A stretch of DNA of 64,000 nucleotides from Sphingobium sp. MI1205 (GCF_001563285.1 NZ_CP005188.1:2299501-2363500), one strand, 5' to 3'; counted from the first letter of the stretch, positions 53,994 to 62,371 are shown. The notes: generated by a model not told the origin, from the sequence alone. Numbers and translations: made by a program.

Positions 53994-54443
53994 ATGATCT
54001 CCATCCGTCCCGCTCGCGCCGCCGATGGCGCCCGCCTCATCGACATCTGGCGGCGCGCCGTCGATGCGACCCATCACTTTCTTCAGCCCGCTGACCGGCA
54101 TGTCATTGATGAGGAAGTGTCCGCCTTCCTGCCCCAGGCGTCCGCATGGCTCGCCACCGATGCCGATGACTGCGCTGTGGGCTTCATGCTGATGAATGGC
54201 GCGCATATGGATGCGCTCTTCATCGATCCTGACTGGCACGGCCAGGGCGTCGGCCGCTCGCTCGTCGAACATGGCCTCACCCTCAACCCAGCCATGACGA
54301 CGGACGTCAATGAACAGAATGAAGGCGCGCTGACCTTCTACGAACGCATGGGCTTCGCCCGCACGGGCCGATCCGACCGCGATGGGCAGGGTCGCCCCTA
54401 TCCCCTTCTCCACCTGCGCTACGCACCGGAAACAAGAGGCTGA
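53994..54443 (+). CDS. GNAT acetyltransferase, YjaB-like, inserted between gp1 and gp2
   Basis: The product is 149 aa: ISIRPARAADGARLIDIWRRAVDATHHFLQPADRHVI, then DCAVGFMLMNGAHMDALFIDPDWHGQGVGRSLVEHGL with the acetyl-CoA loop HGQGVGRS. The end is TTDVNEQNEGALTFYERMGFARTGRSDRDGQGRPYPLLHLRY. The match to E. coli YjaB-type N-acetyltransferases is clear by eye; the substrate is unknown. It is on the opposite strand to the GTA genes, divergent from gp2 and convergent with gp1. Confidence 0.88.
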   Translation: MISIRPARAADGARLIDIWRRAVDATHHFLQPADRHVIDEEVSAFLPQASAWLATDADDCAVGFMLMNGAHMDALFIDPDWHGQGVGRSLVEHGLTLNPAMTTDVNEQNEGALTFYERMGFARTGRSDRDGQGRPYPLLHLRYAPETRG

Positions 54444-54465
54444 AGGTTCACAGTCACCCCTGACT

Positions 54466-54525
54466 CCTTCTCCCGTCAGGCGGAGCCTGGCCAGCATTGC
54501 TGGCTAGGCGAAGTTGGATGAGGGT
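54466..54525. repeat. GTA-cluster palindromic element, copy D
   Basis: The copy reads CCTTCTCCC-GTCAGGCGGAG, then CCTGGCCAGCATTGCTGGCTAGGCGAAGTTGG-ATGAGGG. It lacks the middle GAAGG-TACGAAG block. It lies between the GNAT gene and the gp1 stop. Confidence 0.75.
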
Positions 54526-54581
54526 GTGCCCCGCAACGAACCCACCCGCCAGACGCAGGGCGACGACGCGAAACAACAATC

Positions 54582-55157
54582 CTAGTCAATCCCCCGCTTC
54601 CGCCGCACCTCCTCCAGCGCCTTGCGCAACCGATCGACGGCATCCTCGCCATCGGGCCTGTCGACCGCATCCGCCGCGATCCGGCCCGCCGCCTCACGCT
54701 GATGCTGCACCAGCAATCGCACGGCCACGGCATTGGGATGCCCGCGCTTCAGCTTGCGGCTCTTCACTTGTCCCTCGGCGTCCAGCACCACTTCTTCCTG
54801 TTCCGTGCCAAACAGCGCCTGCCGCAGCAGCAGCGCTTCCAGCTCGGCATAGCCGATGCTCAGCGCCTGCGCCCATTCACGCGCAAAGCCCGGATCTCGC
54901 CGCTTCTGATAATAGGCGCTCGACAGGTTCTTGCCCGCTACCCGCGCCGCCTCGCTGACATTGCAGGTCGCGGCCAGCGTTTCCATGAAGCTCTTGCGCC
55001 GCGCCTCCGTCCAGCCATCCTTGCGCACGGCCCGGACCTGCGCTCCGCTTCCCGCCGCACCGCGCTGGCTGCGCTGCACAGTCAGGACGCGGTCCGGGCC
55101 ATCGCTCGCCTTCCCGGAAAAACGCCTCGCCCCGGCTCCCTCCTCCTGTTTTGCCAT
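54582..55157 (-). CDS. GTA small terminase subunit (gp1)
   Basis: The product is 191 aa. A disordered basic N-terminus is followed by a helix-turn-helix region, DGWTEARRKSFMETLAATCNVSEAARVAGKNLSSAYYQKRRDPGFAREWAQAL (about residues 50-102). This is the DNA-binding terminase small subunit pattern of alphaproteobacterial GTAs and phages. The C-terminus is ...EDAVDRLRKALEEVRRKRG. ATG 55157 was chosen because the longer frame to 55226 would translate through a Rho-independent terminator. Confidence 0.85.
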   Translation of the reverse strand: MAKQEEGAGARRFSGKASDGPDRVLTVQRSQRGAAGSGAQVRAVRKDGWTEARRKSFMETLAATCNVSEAARVAGKNLSSAYYQKRRDPGFAREWAQALSIGYAELEALLLRQALFGTEQEEVVLDAEGQVKSRKLKRGHPNAVAVRLLVQHQREAAGRIAADAVDRPDGEDAVDRLRKALEEVRRKRGID

Positions 55158-55180
55158 GTCAGCTGCCCCCTGCTCATCCC

Positions 55181-55216
55181 CAAGCAAAAAGGGCCGGCCC
55201 ATCCGGACCAGCCCTT
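55181..55216 (-). terminator. Rho-independent terminator just upstream of gp1
   Basis: On the minus strand AAGGGCTGG pairs with CCGGCCCTT (one G-U) and is followed by TTTTTGCTTG. It ends about 24 bp before the gp1 ATG and about 90 bp after the stop of the upstream GST gene. Confidence 0.85.
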
Positions 55217-55307
55217 GCCCCGTCACCGCTCTGGCGACTCACAATTCCCAATATCGACATTCCTGCCAGAACAGCGTGACGATGTCAAGCAGAATGTTCC
55301 AAATAGG

Positions 55308-55961
55308 TTATTTCAACCTAGCTTTCATCTTCTCGATCTGGGGAATCTCGATCTCCAGGGCAGCGGCAAAGCTGGGGCGCGCGCGCATCCGCTCCATCCA
55401 TTGTCCGATCCTTGGCCATCGATCCGCGATTGGCACCGTATCGCAATAGCCGGCATTGATCAGCGGACACACGACCGCAATGTCGGCTAAAGTGAACCGA
55501 TCCTCCACCAGAAAACCGCTGTCCGGCAAGACCTTCTTAAGATAATCCAGCGCGCGCGGCAGACTTTCCGCCTCCGCCTTTTCCGCCGCCGCCAGATCCT
55601 GCAGCATGCCCATCACCGGCGCGACTACACGATTGAAGAATATCGCCGCGCCCGCCGCCTGCATGATAGTATCGCCAAATTCCTCATACCATATCGTCCG
55701 CGCCCGCGCTCTCGGTTCCAGCGGGATCAGGTTCGGCTCAGGCTGGATAGCGTCCATATAGGTTATGATCGCGCTACTGTCGCTGATCAGGAAATCGCCA
55801 TCCTGAAACGCCGGTATCTTGCCAAAGGGGGATGCCTGCGCGAAAATCTCGCCGCCTTGCCCGAACCCGCCCGGCTTCACCTCTACCGCCAGACCCTTTT
55901 CCGCGGCGAAGACGATAACCTTGCGGACAAAGGGCGATGGCCGCGCGCCATAGATGATCAT
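55308..55961 (-). CDS. Glutathione S-transferase family protein
   Basis: The product is 217 aa. The N-terminal thioredoxin-like domain is MIIYGARPSPFVRKVIVFAAEKGLAVEVKPGG (with SPF..KV), then GKIPAFQDGDFLISDSSAIITYMD with the ESxAI-type motif. The helical C-terminal half ends in ...RWPRIGQWMERMRARPSFAAALE. It is likely cytosolic, with unknown substrate. A terminator follows at 55181-55216. It differs clearly from the GST at 35186-35815. Confidence 0.9.
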   Translation of the reverse strand: MIIYGARPSPFVRKVIVFAAEKGLAVEVKPGGFGQGGEIFAQASPFGKIPAFQDGDFLISDSSAIITYMDAIQPEPNLIPLEPRARARTIWYEEFGDTIMQAAGAAIFFNRVVAPVMGMLQDLAAAEKAEAESLPRALDYLKKVLPDSGFLVEDRFTLADIAVVCPLINAGYCDTVPIADRWPRIGQWMERMRARPSFAAALEIEIPQIEKMKARLK

Positions 55962-56025
55962 GATATTCCTCCCGGACCGGTCAACCGGCGGATCATGCCA
56001 AATAAGTATCGAAATGCAACCTAAA

Positions 56026-56778
56026 TCACATGCCAGCCGCGCCGCCATCCACCACCTTGCGGCTGTAATCGATCCTGATGCGCACCCAGCTACCGATCAT
56101 CGGCTTGCCGTTCACACGCGGCGGCCGCACCATGAACTGCCACGCGGCCAGCCGCACCGCCCGCGCAAAGCCCGACCCCTGCGGCGATTCGCCCAGCGCC
56201 TGGCAATTTTCGACACGGAAATTCTCGATCGTCTTGCACGCCACCAGCCCCCAGCCGTCGCCCGGAGCACTCGCGGGCAGATAGGTGGACAGTTCCGCAT
56301 GGCTTGGCCGCCGATACCATTCCGCCTCGAACAGTTGCACTCCGCCCGGCCCCTCGCCCGGCCCGGCCGCCATGCGGCTATTCCCCTGGCCCGAAGCGCC
56401 CTCGCCCGCATCCTTGCGCGGCATCTTGCCGATGTCCGCCGACGCCATCTGCGCGCTGTCGAGTTGCAGGAAGGGCAACTGCGTCGGCCGTTCTTCCGTG
56501 GGGGCCTCTACCGGCTTGGGCGGCTGGATGACGGCGGGTTTCCGCGCCTCCGCCGCCTCGGCCCGCTTCTCCTGCCGCTGCTCGCTCTTCTCCGCCTTGG
56601 CTTCAGGCGCAGCAGCCATTTCGAAAGTCACCGGCTGACGAGGATCCTCGATCCGCGGTTCAGGCTGCGGCGCCAGCGTCAGCAACGCCAGCAGCAGCAA
56701 ACCGTTCAGCCCCAGCGCAAACAGCAGGCCGCCACCGCGCTCGCGCACCCTGGACCATGATGGGGAAGTCAGTGTCAC
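56026..56778 (-). CDS. TonB-like envelope protein
   Basis: The product is 250 aa. It has one N-terminal transmembrane helix (GGGLLFALGLNGLLLLALLTLAP), a long charged/Pro-rich spacer (EPRIEDPRQPVTFEMAAAPEAKAEKSEQRQEKRAEAAEARKPAVIQPPKPVEAPTEERP), and a C-terminal domain ending NFRVENCQALGESPQGSGFARAVRLAAWQFMVRPPRVNGKPMIGSWVRIRIDYS. That domain resembles the TonB C-terminal beta-sheet fold. It probably spans from the inner membrane into the periplasm. No exbB/exbD genes are adjacent, so a role in energy transduction is only inferred. Confidence 0.72.
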   Translation of the reverse strand: MTLTSPSWSRVRERGGGLLFALGLNGLLLLALLTLAPQPEPRIEDPRQPVTFEMAAAPEAKAEKSEQRQEKRAEAAEARKPAVIQPPKPVEAPTEERPTQLPFLQLDSAQMASADIGKMPRKDAGEGASGQGNSRMAAGPGEGPGGVQLFEAEWYRRPSHAELSTYLPASAPGDGWGLVACKTIENFRVENCQALGESPQGSGFARAVRLAAWQFMVRPPRVNGKPMIGSWVRIRIDYSRKVVDGGAAGM

Positions 56779-56852
56779 GATATTATCGGCCGGGCTGCTG
56801 GTGCGGAAATGGGGTCTTGCCCAGACGCCGCCCGCGCGTCAACGCCGTCGCG

Positions 56853-57095
56853 TCAGCATATATCTTCCTCGCGCACGACCGGGCGGCTTTCCCGCGTCGC
56901 CCGCATCCGGCTTGCCTGATCGTCGGGGTCGGACGTCAATATGACATGATCCTCATGCACCTCCAGCAGCGTGCCGACAAAGGGCATGCCCTCCAAGCTC
57001 CCCGTCACGCGGTAACTGACCGTGTCGCCTACCTTGAACGTCGCGGGATCGGTGTTGAATTCAAACGGGCACGCGCCCTCTCCCATGCCCAGCAT
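56853..57095 (-). CDS. Small conserved-type hypothetical protein
   Basis: The product is 80 aa from ATG 57095: MLGMGEGACPFEFNTDPATFKVGDTVSYRVTGSLEGMPFVGTLLEVHEDHVILTSDPDD. It forms a compact strand-rich domain with a single Cys, plus a charged tail. No known family recognised; the layout suggests a small beta-barrel. The start was chosen over one 13 codons upstream because the region before it looks non-coding. Confidence 0.6.
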   Translation of the reverse strand: MLGMGEGACPFEFNTDPATFKVGDTVSYRVTGSLEGMPFVGTLLEVHEDHVILTSDPDDQASRMRATRESRPVVREEDIC

Positions 57096-57211
57096 GACCT
57101 TCTCCTTTGCCCCGATTCTAGAGGCGCCGGGCACCGGGTCAACAATTTCGCTTTTGTCATGAAAAGGAAAGCGCTGGCGGTCGGTTTCAATCTCCGCTAC
57201 GCCCGCCCCCG

Positions 57212-57847
57212 ATGCTCACCAAGCTCTATCAGTGGACGCTGGCCAAAGCCGCCCACGCCCATGCCGAACGCTGGCTCTTCGTCATATCCTTCATGGAATC
57301 CAGCTTCTTTCCTATTCCGCCGCATCCGCTGCTCGGCCTCATGTGCCTTGCGCGGCCGGAACGCGCGATCCGATTTGGCGCCATCTGCACGCTCGCCTCG
57401 GTACTGGGCGGCATGCTTGGCTATGCGATCGGCTATTTCCTCTATGAAGCGGTCGGGCAGCAGATACTCGACACCCTCGGCCTTGCCGCCAAATTCCCGG
57501 TCGCCGCCTGCTATCTGCGCGAATATGGCGCGGAAATCATCCTGGTGAAGGGCGCGACGCCCATCCCCTTCAAGCTCATCACCATCACGGCGGGCTTCAT
57601 CGGCCTCCCCCTGTTCACCTTCATCTGGGCAAGCATCCTGTCCCGCGCATTCCAGTTCATGCTGGTGGGCTTTCTGTTCTGGAAATTCGGCCGCCCCATA
57701 AAGGCGTTCATCGAAAAATATCTGGGCCTGCTCTCCGCCGCCTTCCTCGTCCTTGTCGTGGGCGGCTTCATCGCGGCATCCATGCTGTCGGGCGGCGGGG
57801 AAAAGAGCGACGCGTGCAGCGGCGCCACCATGGCCACGCTGCGCTGA
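57212..57847 (+). CDS. YqaA/VTT-type inner-membrane protein
   Basis: The product is 211 aa with several transmembrane helices. The conserved motif PIPPHPLLGLMCLARPERAIRFGAICTLASVLGGMLGYAIGYFLYEAVG, with re-entrant-like 'F.PIPPHPLL', and the second half AEIILVKGATPIPFKLITITAGFIGLPLFTFIWASILSRAFQF match the SNARE-associated/DedA-like (VTT) superfamily, YqaA branch. Members are thought to be lipid scramblases or transporters. It ends 12 bp before the lnt start, so the two are probably co-transcribed. Confidence 0.88.
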   Translation: MLTKLYQWTLAKAAHAHAERWLFVISFMESSFFPIPPHPLLGLMCLARPERAIRFGAICTLASVLGGMLGYAIGYFLYEAVGQQILDTLGLAAKFPVAACYLREYGAEIILVKGATPIPFKLITITAGFIGLPLFTFIWASILSRAFQFMLVGFLFWKFGRPIKAFIEKYLGLLSAAFLVLVVGGFIAASMLSGGGEKSDACSGATMATLR

Positions 57848-57858
57848 TCGTTCGGCCG

Positions 57859-59415
57859 ATGCAGGACATGTTCGCCCGCTATCCCCGGCTTGGCGCGCTT
57901 TGCGCAGGATTCCTCGCCGCGACTGGTTTTGAGCCGCTTCGGCTCTGGCCCGTCACCCTTGCCTGCTTCGCGCTGCTGCTCTGGCTCATCGCGCGCGCGC
58001 CGACGCCTCGCGCAGCCTTCACCCGTGGCTGGCTGTTCGGTCTTGGCCATTTCACGCTGGGCCTCAACTGGATCGCCCACGCTTTCAGCTTTCAGGATGC
58101 AATGCCGCACTGGTTCGGCTATGGCGCGGTGGTCTTCCTGTCGCTCTATCTCGCCATCTATCCGGGACTTGCCGCGCTGGCCGCATGGTGGCTGTCCGGC
58201 AAGTTGCTCCGGGCCGAACGCAGCGGCCTTCCCTTCATCCTCATCTTCGCCGCCTGCTGGATCGCCAGCGAATATCTGCGCGCCGTCATCTTCACCGGCT
58301 TCGCATGGAACCCGCTGGGCGTCACGCTGCTCCCCACCGGCATCGCAATCGCGGCGACGCTGATCGGCACCTATGGCCTCGGCGCGCTGACGATCCTCGC
58401 GGCTGGAGCCATCCTCCTCGCCCTCCGCCGTCAGTGGTTCGCCACCGCCGCCATCGCCGCGCCGCTCTGCGCCCTCGCGCTTTGGGGCCTTCTTGCCACC
58501 GCGCCGCCGACACCCGCAGGCGCCCCGCGCATTCGCGTCGTTCAGCCGAACATCGGCCAGGACGAAAAATATTCGCCAGAGCTGGAAGAGGCGCATTTCC
58601 GCACCCTCGCCCGCCTGTCCGGCGAACAGCGTCCCGCCCCGCGCCTCATCTTCTGGCCCGAAGCCGCGATCCCCGCCTATCTCGACATGGAACCGCAATG
58701 GCGCGGTCGGCTGGCGGCGCTGCTCGGCCCCGGCGACCTGCTGATGACCGGCGCGACCAAGGTCTATTTCAAGCAGGTGGAGGAAAATGGCGTCGCCACC
58801 AGCGCGCTGGCGGGCGCGAACAACAGCCTCTTCATCGTCTCGCCCGAGGCGCAACTGCTCGGCCGCTATGACAAGGCGCACCTGGTCCCCTATGGCGAAT
58901 ATCTGCCGATGCGCGCGCTGCTCCAGCCGATCGGCCTGTCGCGCCTTGTGCCCGGCGACGCCGATTTCTGGCCCGGTCCCGGCCCGCAAAGCCTCACCCT
59001 GCCCGCCACGCTCGGCCGCCCGGAACTCAAGATGGGCGTCCAGATATGCTACGAAATCATCTTCTCGGGTCAGGTGATCGACGCGGCCAATCGCCCAGCC
59101 TTCCTCTTCAATCCCTCCAACGACGCCTGGTTCGGCAGCTGGGGGCCGGTCCAGCATCTGGCGCAAGCCCGCCTGCGCGCGATTGAAGAAGGCATCCCCA
59201 TCATCCGCTCCACCCCCACCGGGGTATCGGCGGTCGTCGATGCGCGCGGCCATGTTCTGCGCGCCCTCGGCCTCAACCGCGCCGGTTTCCTCGACGGCGC
59301 GCTGCCGCCAGCCCTGCCCCCGACGCTGTTCGCGCGGCTGGGCAACTGGGCGTCCATCCTGTTCATGATGCTGCTTGCCGGTCTGGCCATTGCCATCCCC
59401 AGAACGAAAAGCTAA
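57859..59415 (+). CDS. lnt: Apolipoprotein N-acyltransferase
   Basis: The product is 518 aa and adds the third acyl chain to lipoproteins on the outer face of the inner membrane. An N-terminal multi-helix membrane part (about residues 1-200) is followed by the nitrilase domain with the catalytic triad Glu ([11 protein letters not shown]), Lys ([16 protein letters not shown]) and Cys ([11 protein letters not shown]). Two C-terminal residues are followed by the stop, which lies inside the 5' arm of the metK leader hairpin. The start MQDMFARYP was chosen over upstream in-frame codons inside the YqaA-like gene. Confidence 0.95.
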   Translation: MQDMFARYPRLGALCAGFLAATGFEPLRLWPVTLACFALLLWLIARAPTPRAAFTRGWLFGLGHFTLGLNWIAHAFSFQDAMPHWFGYGAVVFLSLYLAIYPGLAALAAWWLSGKLLRAERSGLPFILIFAACWIASEYLRAVIFTGFAWNPLGVTLLPTGIAIAATLIGTYGLGALTILAAGAILLALRRQWFATAAIAAPLCALALWGLLATAPPTPAGAPRIRVVQPNIGQDEKYSPELEEAHFRTLARLSGEQRPAPRLIFWPEAAIPAYLDMEPQWRGRLAALLGPGDLLMTGATKVYFKQVEENGVATSALAGANNSLFIVSPEAQLLGRYDKAHLVPYGEYLPMRALLQPIGLSRLVPGDADFWPGPGPQSLTLPATLGRPELKMGVQICYEIIFSGQVIDAANRPAFLFNPSNDAWFGSWGPVQHLAQARLRAIEEGIPIIRSTPTGVSAVVDARGHVLRALGLNRAGFLDGALPPALPPTLFARLGNWASILFMMLLAGLAIAIPRTKS

Positions 59416-59449
59416 TAGGGCACATAAACTTTTCTTTATGTCGCTTTTC
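59406..59449 (+). promoter_or_regulatory. Nested hairpin leader of metK (possible cis-regulatory RNA)
   Basis: GAAAAGC (59406-59412) pairs perfectly with GCTTTTC (59443-59449). Inside it ACATAAA (59422-59428) pairs perfectly with TTTATGT (59435-59441) around a CTTTTC loop. That loop could alternatively pair with the same GAAAAG, so two exclusive folds are possible. GGGAG, the metK Shine-Dalgarno, lies 17 bases further. No match to a known SAM riboswitch class was recognised by eye. The region also contains the lnt stop codon. Confidence 0.5.
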
Positions 59450-59474
59450 AAGCCAGCCTGCTAACGGGAGTCCC

Positions 59475-60680
59475 ATGCGCAGCAACTATCTCTTCACCTC
59501 GGAATCCGTATCCGAAGGCCATCCCGACAAGGTTGCGGACCAGATTTCCGACGCCATCGTCGATCTCTTCCTCTCCAAGGATCCCGAAGCCCGCATCGCC
59601 TGCGAAACGCTGACCACGACGCAGCTCGTCGTCCTCGCCGGTGAAATCCGGTGCAAGGGCGTCTATGAAGACGGCGCATGGGCTCCCGGCGCGCAGGAAG
59701 AGATTGAACGGACCGTTCGCGACACCGTGAAGCGCATCGGTTATGAGCAGGACGGCTTCCACTGGGAAACTTTCCGCTTCGAAAACAACCTCCATGCCCA
59801 GTCCGCGCACATCGCGCAGGGCGTCGACGCGGCCGGCAACAAGGATGAAGGCGCGGGCGACCAGGGCATCATGTTCGGTTTCGCCTGTGACGAAACGCCC
59901 GACCTGATGCCCGCCACGCTCGATTACAGCCACAAGATCCTGGCGAAGATGGCCGCCGACCGCCACAGTGGCCGCGCGCCCTTCCTGGAGCCGGACGCCA
60001 AGAGCCAGGTCACGCTGCGCTTCGAAAATGGCAAGCCCGCAGCCGCCACCGCCATCGTCGTCTCGACCCAGCATGCGCCGGGCTATGACACGGGCGCCAA
60101 GGAAGCCGAACTGAAGGACTATGTGAAGGGCGTCATTGCCGAAGTCCTGCCCGGCGACCTGCTCGGCGACGAAACCGTCTATCACATCAACCCGACCGGC
60201 AGCTTTGAAATCGGCGGGCCGGACGGCGACGCAGGCCTCACCGGGCGCAAGATCATCGTCGACACCTATGGCGGCGCTTCGCCCCATGGCGGCGGCGCTT
60301 TCTCCGGCAAGGATCCGACCAAGGTCGATCGCTCGGCCGCCTACATCACCCGCTATCTCGCCAAGAATATCGTCGCCGCCGGGCTCGCCCGCCGCTGCAC
60401 GATCCAGCTGGCCTATGCGATCGGCGTGTCCGAACCGCTCTCGCTCTATGTCGATACCCACGGCACCGGCAGCGTTGACGATGCAAAGATCGAAGAAGCG
60501 ATCAAGTCGATCAAGGAACTGGGCGGGCTCACCCCGCGCGGCATCCGCACGCATCTGGGCCTCAACAAGCCCATCTATCGCCCGTCGGCTGCCTATGGCC
60601 ATTTCGGCCGCAAGCCCGAAGGCGATTTCTTCCCCTGGGAACGCACCGACCTGATCGAAAAGCTGAAGGCGGCTCTCTAA
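59475..60680 (+). CDS. metK: S-adenosylmethionine synthetase
   Basis: The product is 401 aa and makes SAM from methionine and ATP. Motifs: [24 protein letters not shown] (ATP-binding His/Asp), [38 protein letters not shown], and [32 protein letters not shown]. The ATG at 59475 follows GGGAG by 4 bases. It is preceded by a possible structured leader and followed by a strong stem-loop. Confidence 0.97.
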   Translation: MRSNYLFTSESVSEGHPDKVADQISDAIVDLFLSKDPEARIACETLTTTQLVVLAGEIRCKGVYEDGAWAPGAQEEIERTVRDTVKRIGYEQDGFHWETFRFENNLHAQSAHIAQGVDAAGNKDEGAGDQGIMFGFACDETPDLMPATLDYSHKILAKMAADRHSGRAPFLEPDAKSQVTLRFENGKPAAATAIVVSTQHAPGYDTGAKEAELKDYVKGVIAEVLPGDLLGDETVYHINPTGSFEIGGPDGDAGLTGRKIIVDTYGGASPHGGGAFSGKDPTKVDRSAAYITRYLAKNIVAAGLARRCTIQLAYAIGVSEPLSLYVDTHGTGSVDDAKIEEAIKSIKELGGLTPRGIRTHLGLNKPIYRPSAAYGHFGRKPEGDFFPWERTDLIEKLKAAL

Positions 60681-60703
60681 GCGCCAAAGCCGCTCAATGA
60701 TTG

Positions 60704-60734
60704 AGGCGCGCGGGGAGATAATCCCTGCGCGCCT
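60704..60734 (+). terminator. Stem-loop after metK
   Basis: A 13-bp stem with one G-U, AGGCGCGCGGGGA with TCCCTGCGCGCCT, has a 5-base loop. The following sequence is TGCCCTTGCC, a weak U-tract, so termination may be partial and trmB may be read through. Confidence 0.55.
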
Positions 60735-60775
60735 TGCCCTTGCCCCCTTGGCTCCGTCCCGCTAAGCGCGCGCCC

Positions 60776-61471
60776 ATGACCGCGCACAAATCCGGCGACC
60801 CCACCACGCTCAACCGCCTTTACGGCCGCCAGTCGGGCCACAAGCTGCGCGCAGGCCAGCAACAGTTGGTCGATACGCTGCTCCCCGCCGTCTCAGTCCC
60901 CGAAGAAGGCGACATCACCGCCGCCGACCTTTTCGGCTACGACCGCCCGCTCCATTTCGAAATCGGCTTCGGCGGCGGCGAGCATATGGCCTATCGCGCC
61001 GACATGCTGCCCGACCATGGCTTCATCGGCTGCGAGCCTTTCCTGAACGGCGTCGTCACCGCGCTCGGCCATATTCGCGACAAGGCGCTTGGCAATGTCC
61101 GCGTCCATATGGGCGACGCGCTGCAAGTCCTCTCCCGCATCCCTGACGGGGCGCTCAGCTTCGTCTACCTGCTCCATCCCGACCCCTGGCCAAAGGCGCG
61201 CCACGCCAAGCGCCGCATGATGAACCCCGGCCCGGTCGGAATGATCGCCCGCAAGCTGAAGCCCGGCGGCGAGTTCCGCTTTGGAACCGACCATCCCGTC
61301 TATCTCCGCTGGGCGCTGATGGTGATGAACGGCCATCCCGATTTCGACTGGCTGGCCAGCGATCCAAAGGACTTCCTCACCCGCCCCGGCGGCTGGCCCG
61401 AAACGCGCTATGAAGCCAAGGCCCGGAGCCTGGGCCATGAAGTCTGGTATTTCCGCTATCGACGGCGCTGA
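60776..61471 (+). CDS. trmB: tRNA (guanosine(46)-N7)-methyltransferase
   Basis: The product is 231 aa. The SAM-binding motif I is HFEIGFGGGEHMAYRAD, and FIGCEPFLNGVV and VYLLHPDPWPKARHAKRRMM carry the TrmB signature (DPWPK). The end is ...WPETRYEAKARSLGHEVWYFRYRR. It methylates m7G46 of tRNA using SAM, so metK next door supplies its cofactor. The start at 60776 was chosen over the longer frame that begins in the metK stem-loop region. Confidence 0.95.
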   Translation: MTAHKSGDPTTLNRLYGRQSGHKLRAGQQQLVDTLLPAVSVPEEGDITAADLFGYDRPLHFEIGFGGGEHMAYRADMLPDHGFIGCEPFLNGVVTALGHIRDKALGNVRVHMGDALQVLSRIPDGALSFVYLLHPDPWPKARHAKRRMMNPGPVGMIARKLKPGGEFRFGTDHPVYLRWALMVMNGHPDFDWLASDPKDFLTRPGGWPETRYEAKARSLGHEVWYFRYRRR

Positions 61472-61516
61472 ACCATCCCCTCCCCCAGGTGTTGGCCGGG
61501 GGAAAGGAGATGCGCG

Positions 61517-62371
61517 ATGTCCGACAATCATGAAGAGATGATCCACGAAGACGCTCTGCCCGGCCATGAGTCGAAGCTGGAGCCAAAGCCCGAATGGGAG
61601 CCCCGCTATCCCGGTTCCGGCCGTCTCGCGGGCAAGGTGGCTCTCGTCACCGGCGCCGACAGCGGCATCGGCCGGGCCGTCGCTGCCCTCTACGCGCGTG
61701 AAGGGGCCGACGTCGCCATCCTGTACCTGTGCGAACATGACGACGCGAAAAAAACCGCCCGGATCGTCGAGGGCGAAGGGCAGGAAGCACTCACCATCGC
61801 GGGGGACGTAGGCGAAAAAGCCTTCTGCGACGACGCTGTCAAACAGGTCATCGACCGCTTCGGCCGCCTCGACATTCTGGTCAACAACGCCGGTGAACAA
61901 CATCCCGATCAGGACATCACCGATATCACCGAGGAACAGCTGCGCCGCACGTTCCAGACGAACATCTTCGGCATGTTCTTCCTGACGCAGGCCGCCCGCC
62001 CGCACCTGAAAAAAGGCGCGGCGATCATCAACTGCACCAGCGTCACCATGTATCAGGGATCATCGGAACTGCTGGACTATAGCAGCACCAAGGGCGCGAT
62101 CACCGCCTTCACACGCAGCCTGTCGGAAAATCTGGTGAAGCACGGCATCCGCGTCAACGCCGTCGCCCCCGGCCCGATCTGGACGCCGCTCAACCCCAGC
62201 GGCGGCGCGAGTCAGGAGAAGCTTGAACATTTCGGCGAGTCCACCCCCATGGGCCGCCCCGGCCAGCCCAACGAAGTCGCCCCAGCCTTCCTGTTCCTCG
62301 CCTGTGAGGACTCAAGCTACATGTCGGGCCAGGTCCTCCATCCGAACGGCGGAACGATTATAAATGGATAG
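61517..62371 (+). CDS. SDR family oxidoreductase (stress-type, YghA-like)
   Basis: The product is 284 aa. A hydrophilic N-terminal extension (MSDNHEEMIHEDALPGHESKLEPKPEWEPRYPGSGRLAGKV) precedes the Rossmann fold: VALVTGADSGIGRAVAALYAREGADVAILYL, NNAGEQHPDQD, INCTSVT and YSSTKGAITAFTRSL with the catalytic Tyr and Lys. The tail extension and length match the general-stress glucose/alcohol dehydrogenase-like branch (YghA). AAAGGAG precedes the start. It ends at a strong terminator (62453-62490). Confidence 0.92.
   Translation: MSDNHEEMIHEDALPGHESKLEPKPEWEPRYPGSGRLAGKVALVTGADSGIGRAVAALYAREGADVAILYLCEHDDAKKTARIVEGEGQEALTIAGDVGEKAFCDDAVKQVIDRFGRLDILVNNAGEQHPDQDITDITEEQLRRTFQTNIFGMFFLTQAARPHLKKGAAIINCTSVTMYQGSSELLDYSSTKGAITAFTRSLSENLVKHGIRVNAVAPGPIWTPLNPSGGASQEKLEHFGESTPMGRPGQPNEVAPAFLFLACEDSSYMSGQVLHPNGGTIING

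Noticed and set aside
39447..55157. Interpretation as an ordinary integrated prophage
   Set aside because: No integrase, repressor, replication or lysis genes and no att-like direct repeats were seen at the edges; gene order matches GTAs.
55158..55226. N-terminal extension of gp1 to 55226
   Set aside because: It would translate across a Rho-independent terminator and lacks family resemblance.
59406..59449. Reading the metK leader hairpins as the lnt terminator
   Set aside because: No U-tract follows the outer stem, and the 5' arm covers the lnt stop codon; a leader role fits better, though not proven.
57511..59451. Minus-strand 646-codon frame opposite lnt
   Set aside because: Gly/Glu/Arg-rich shadow; lnt on the plus strand has the full catalytic triad and normal length.
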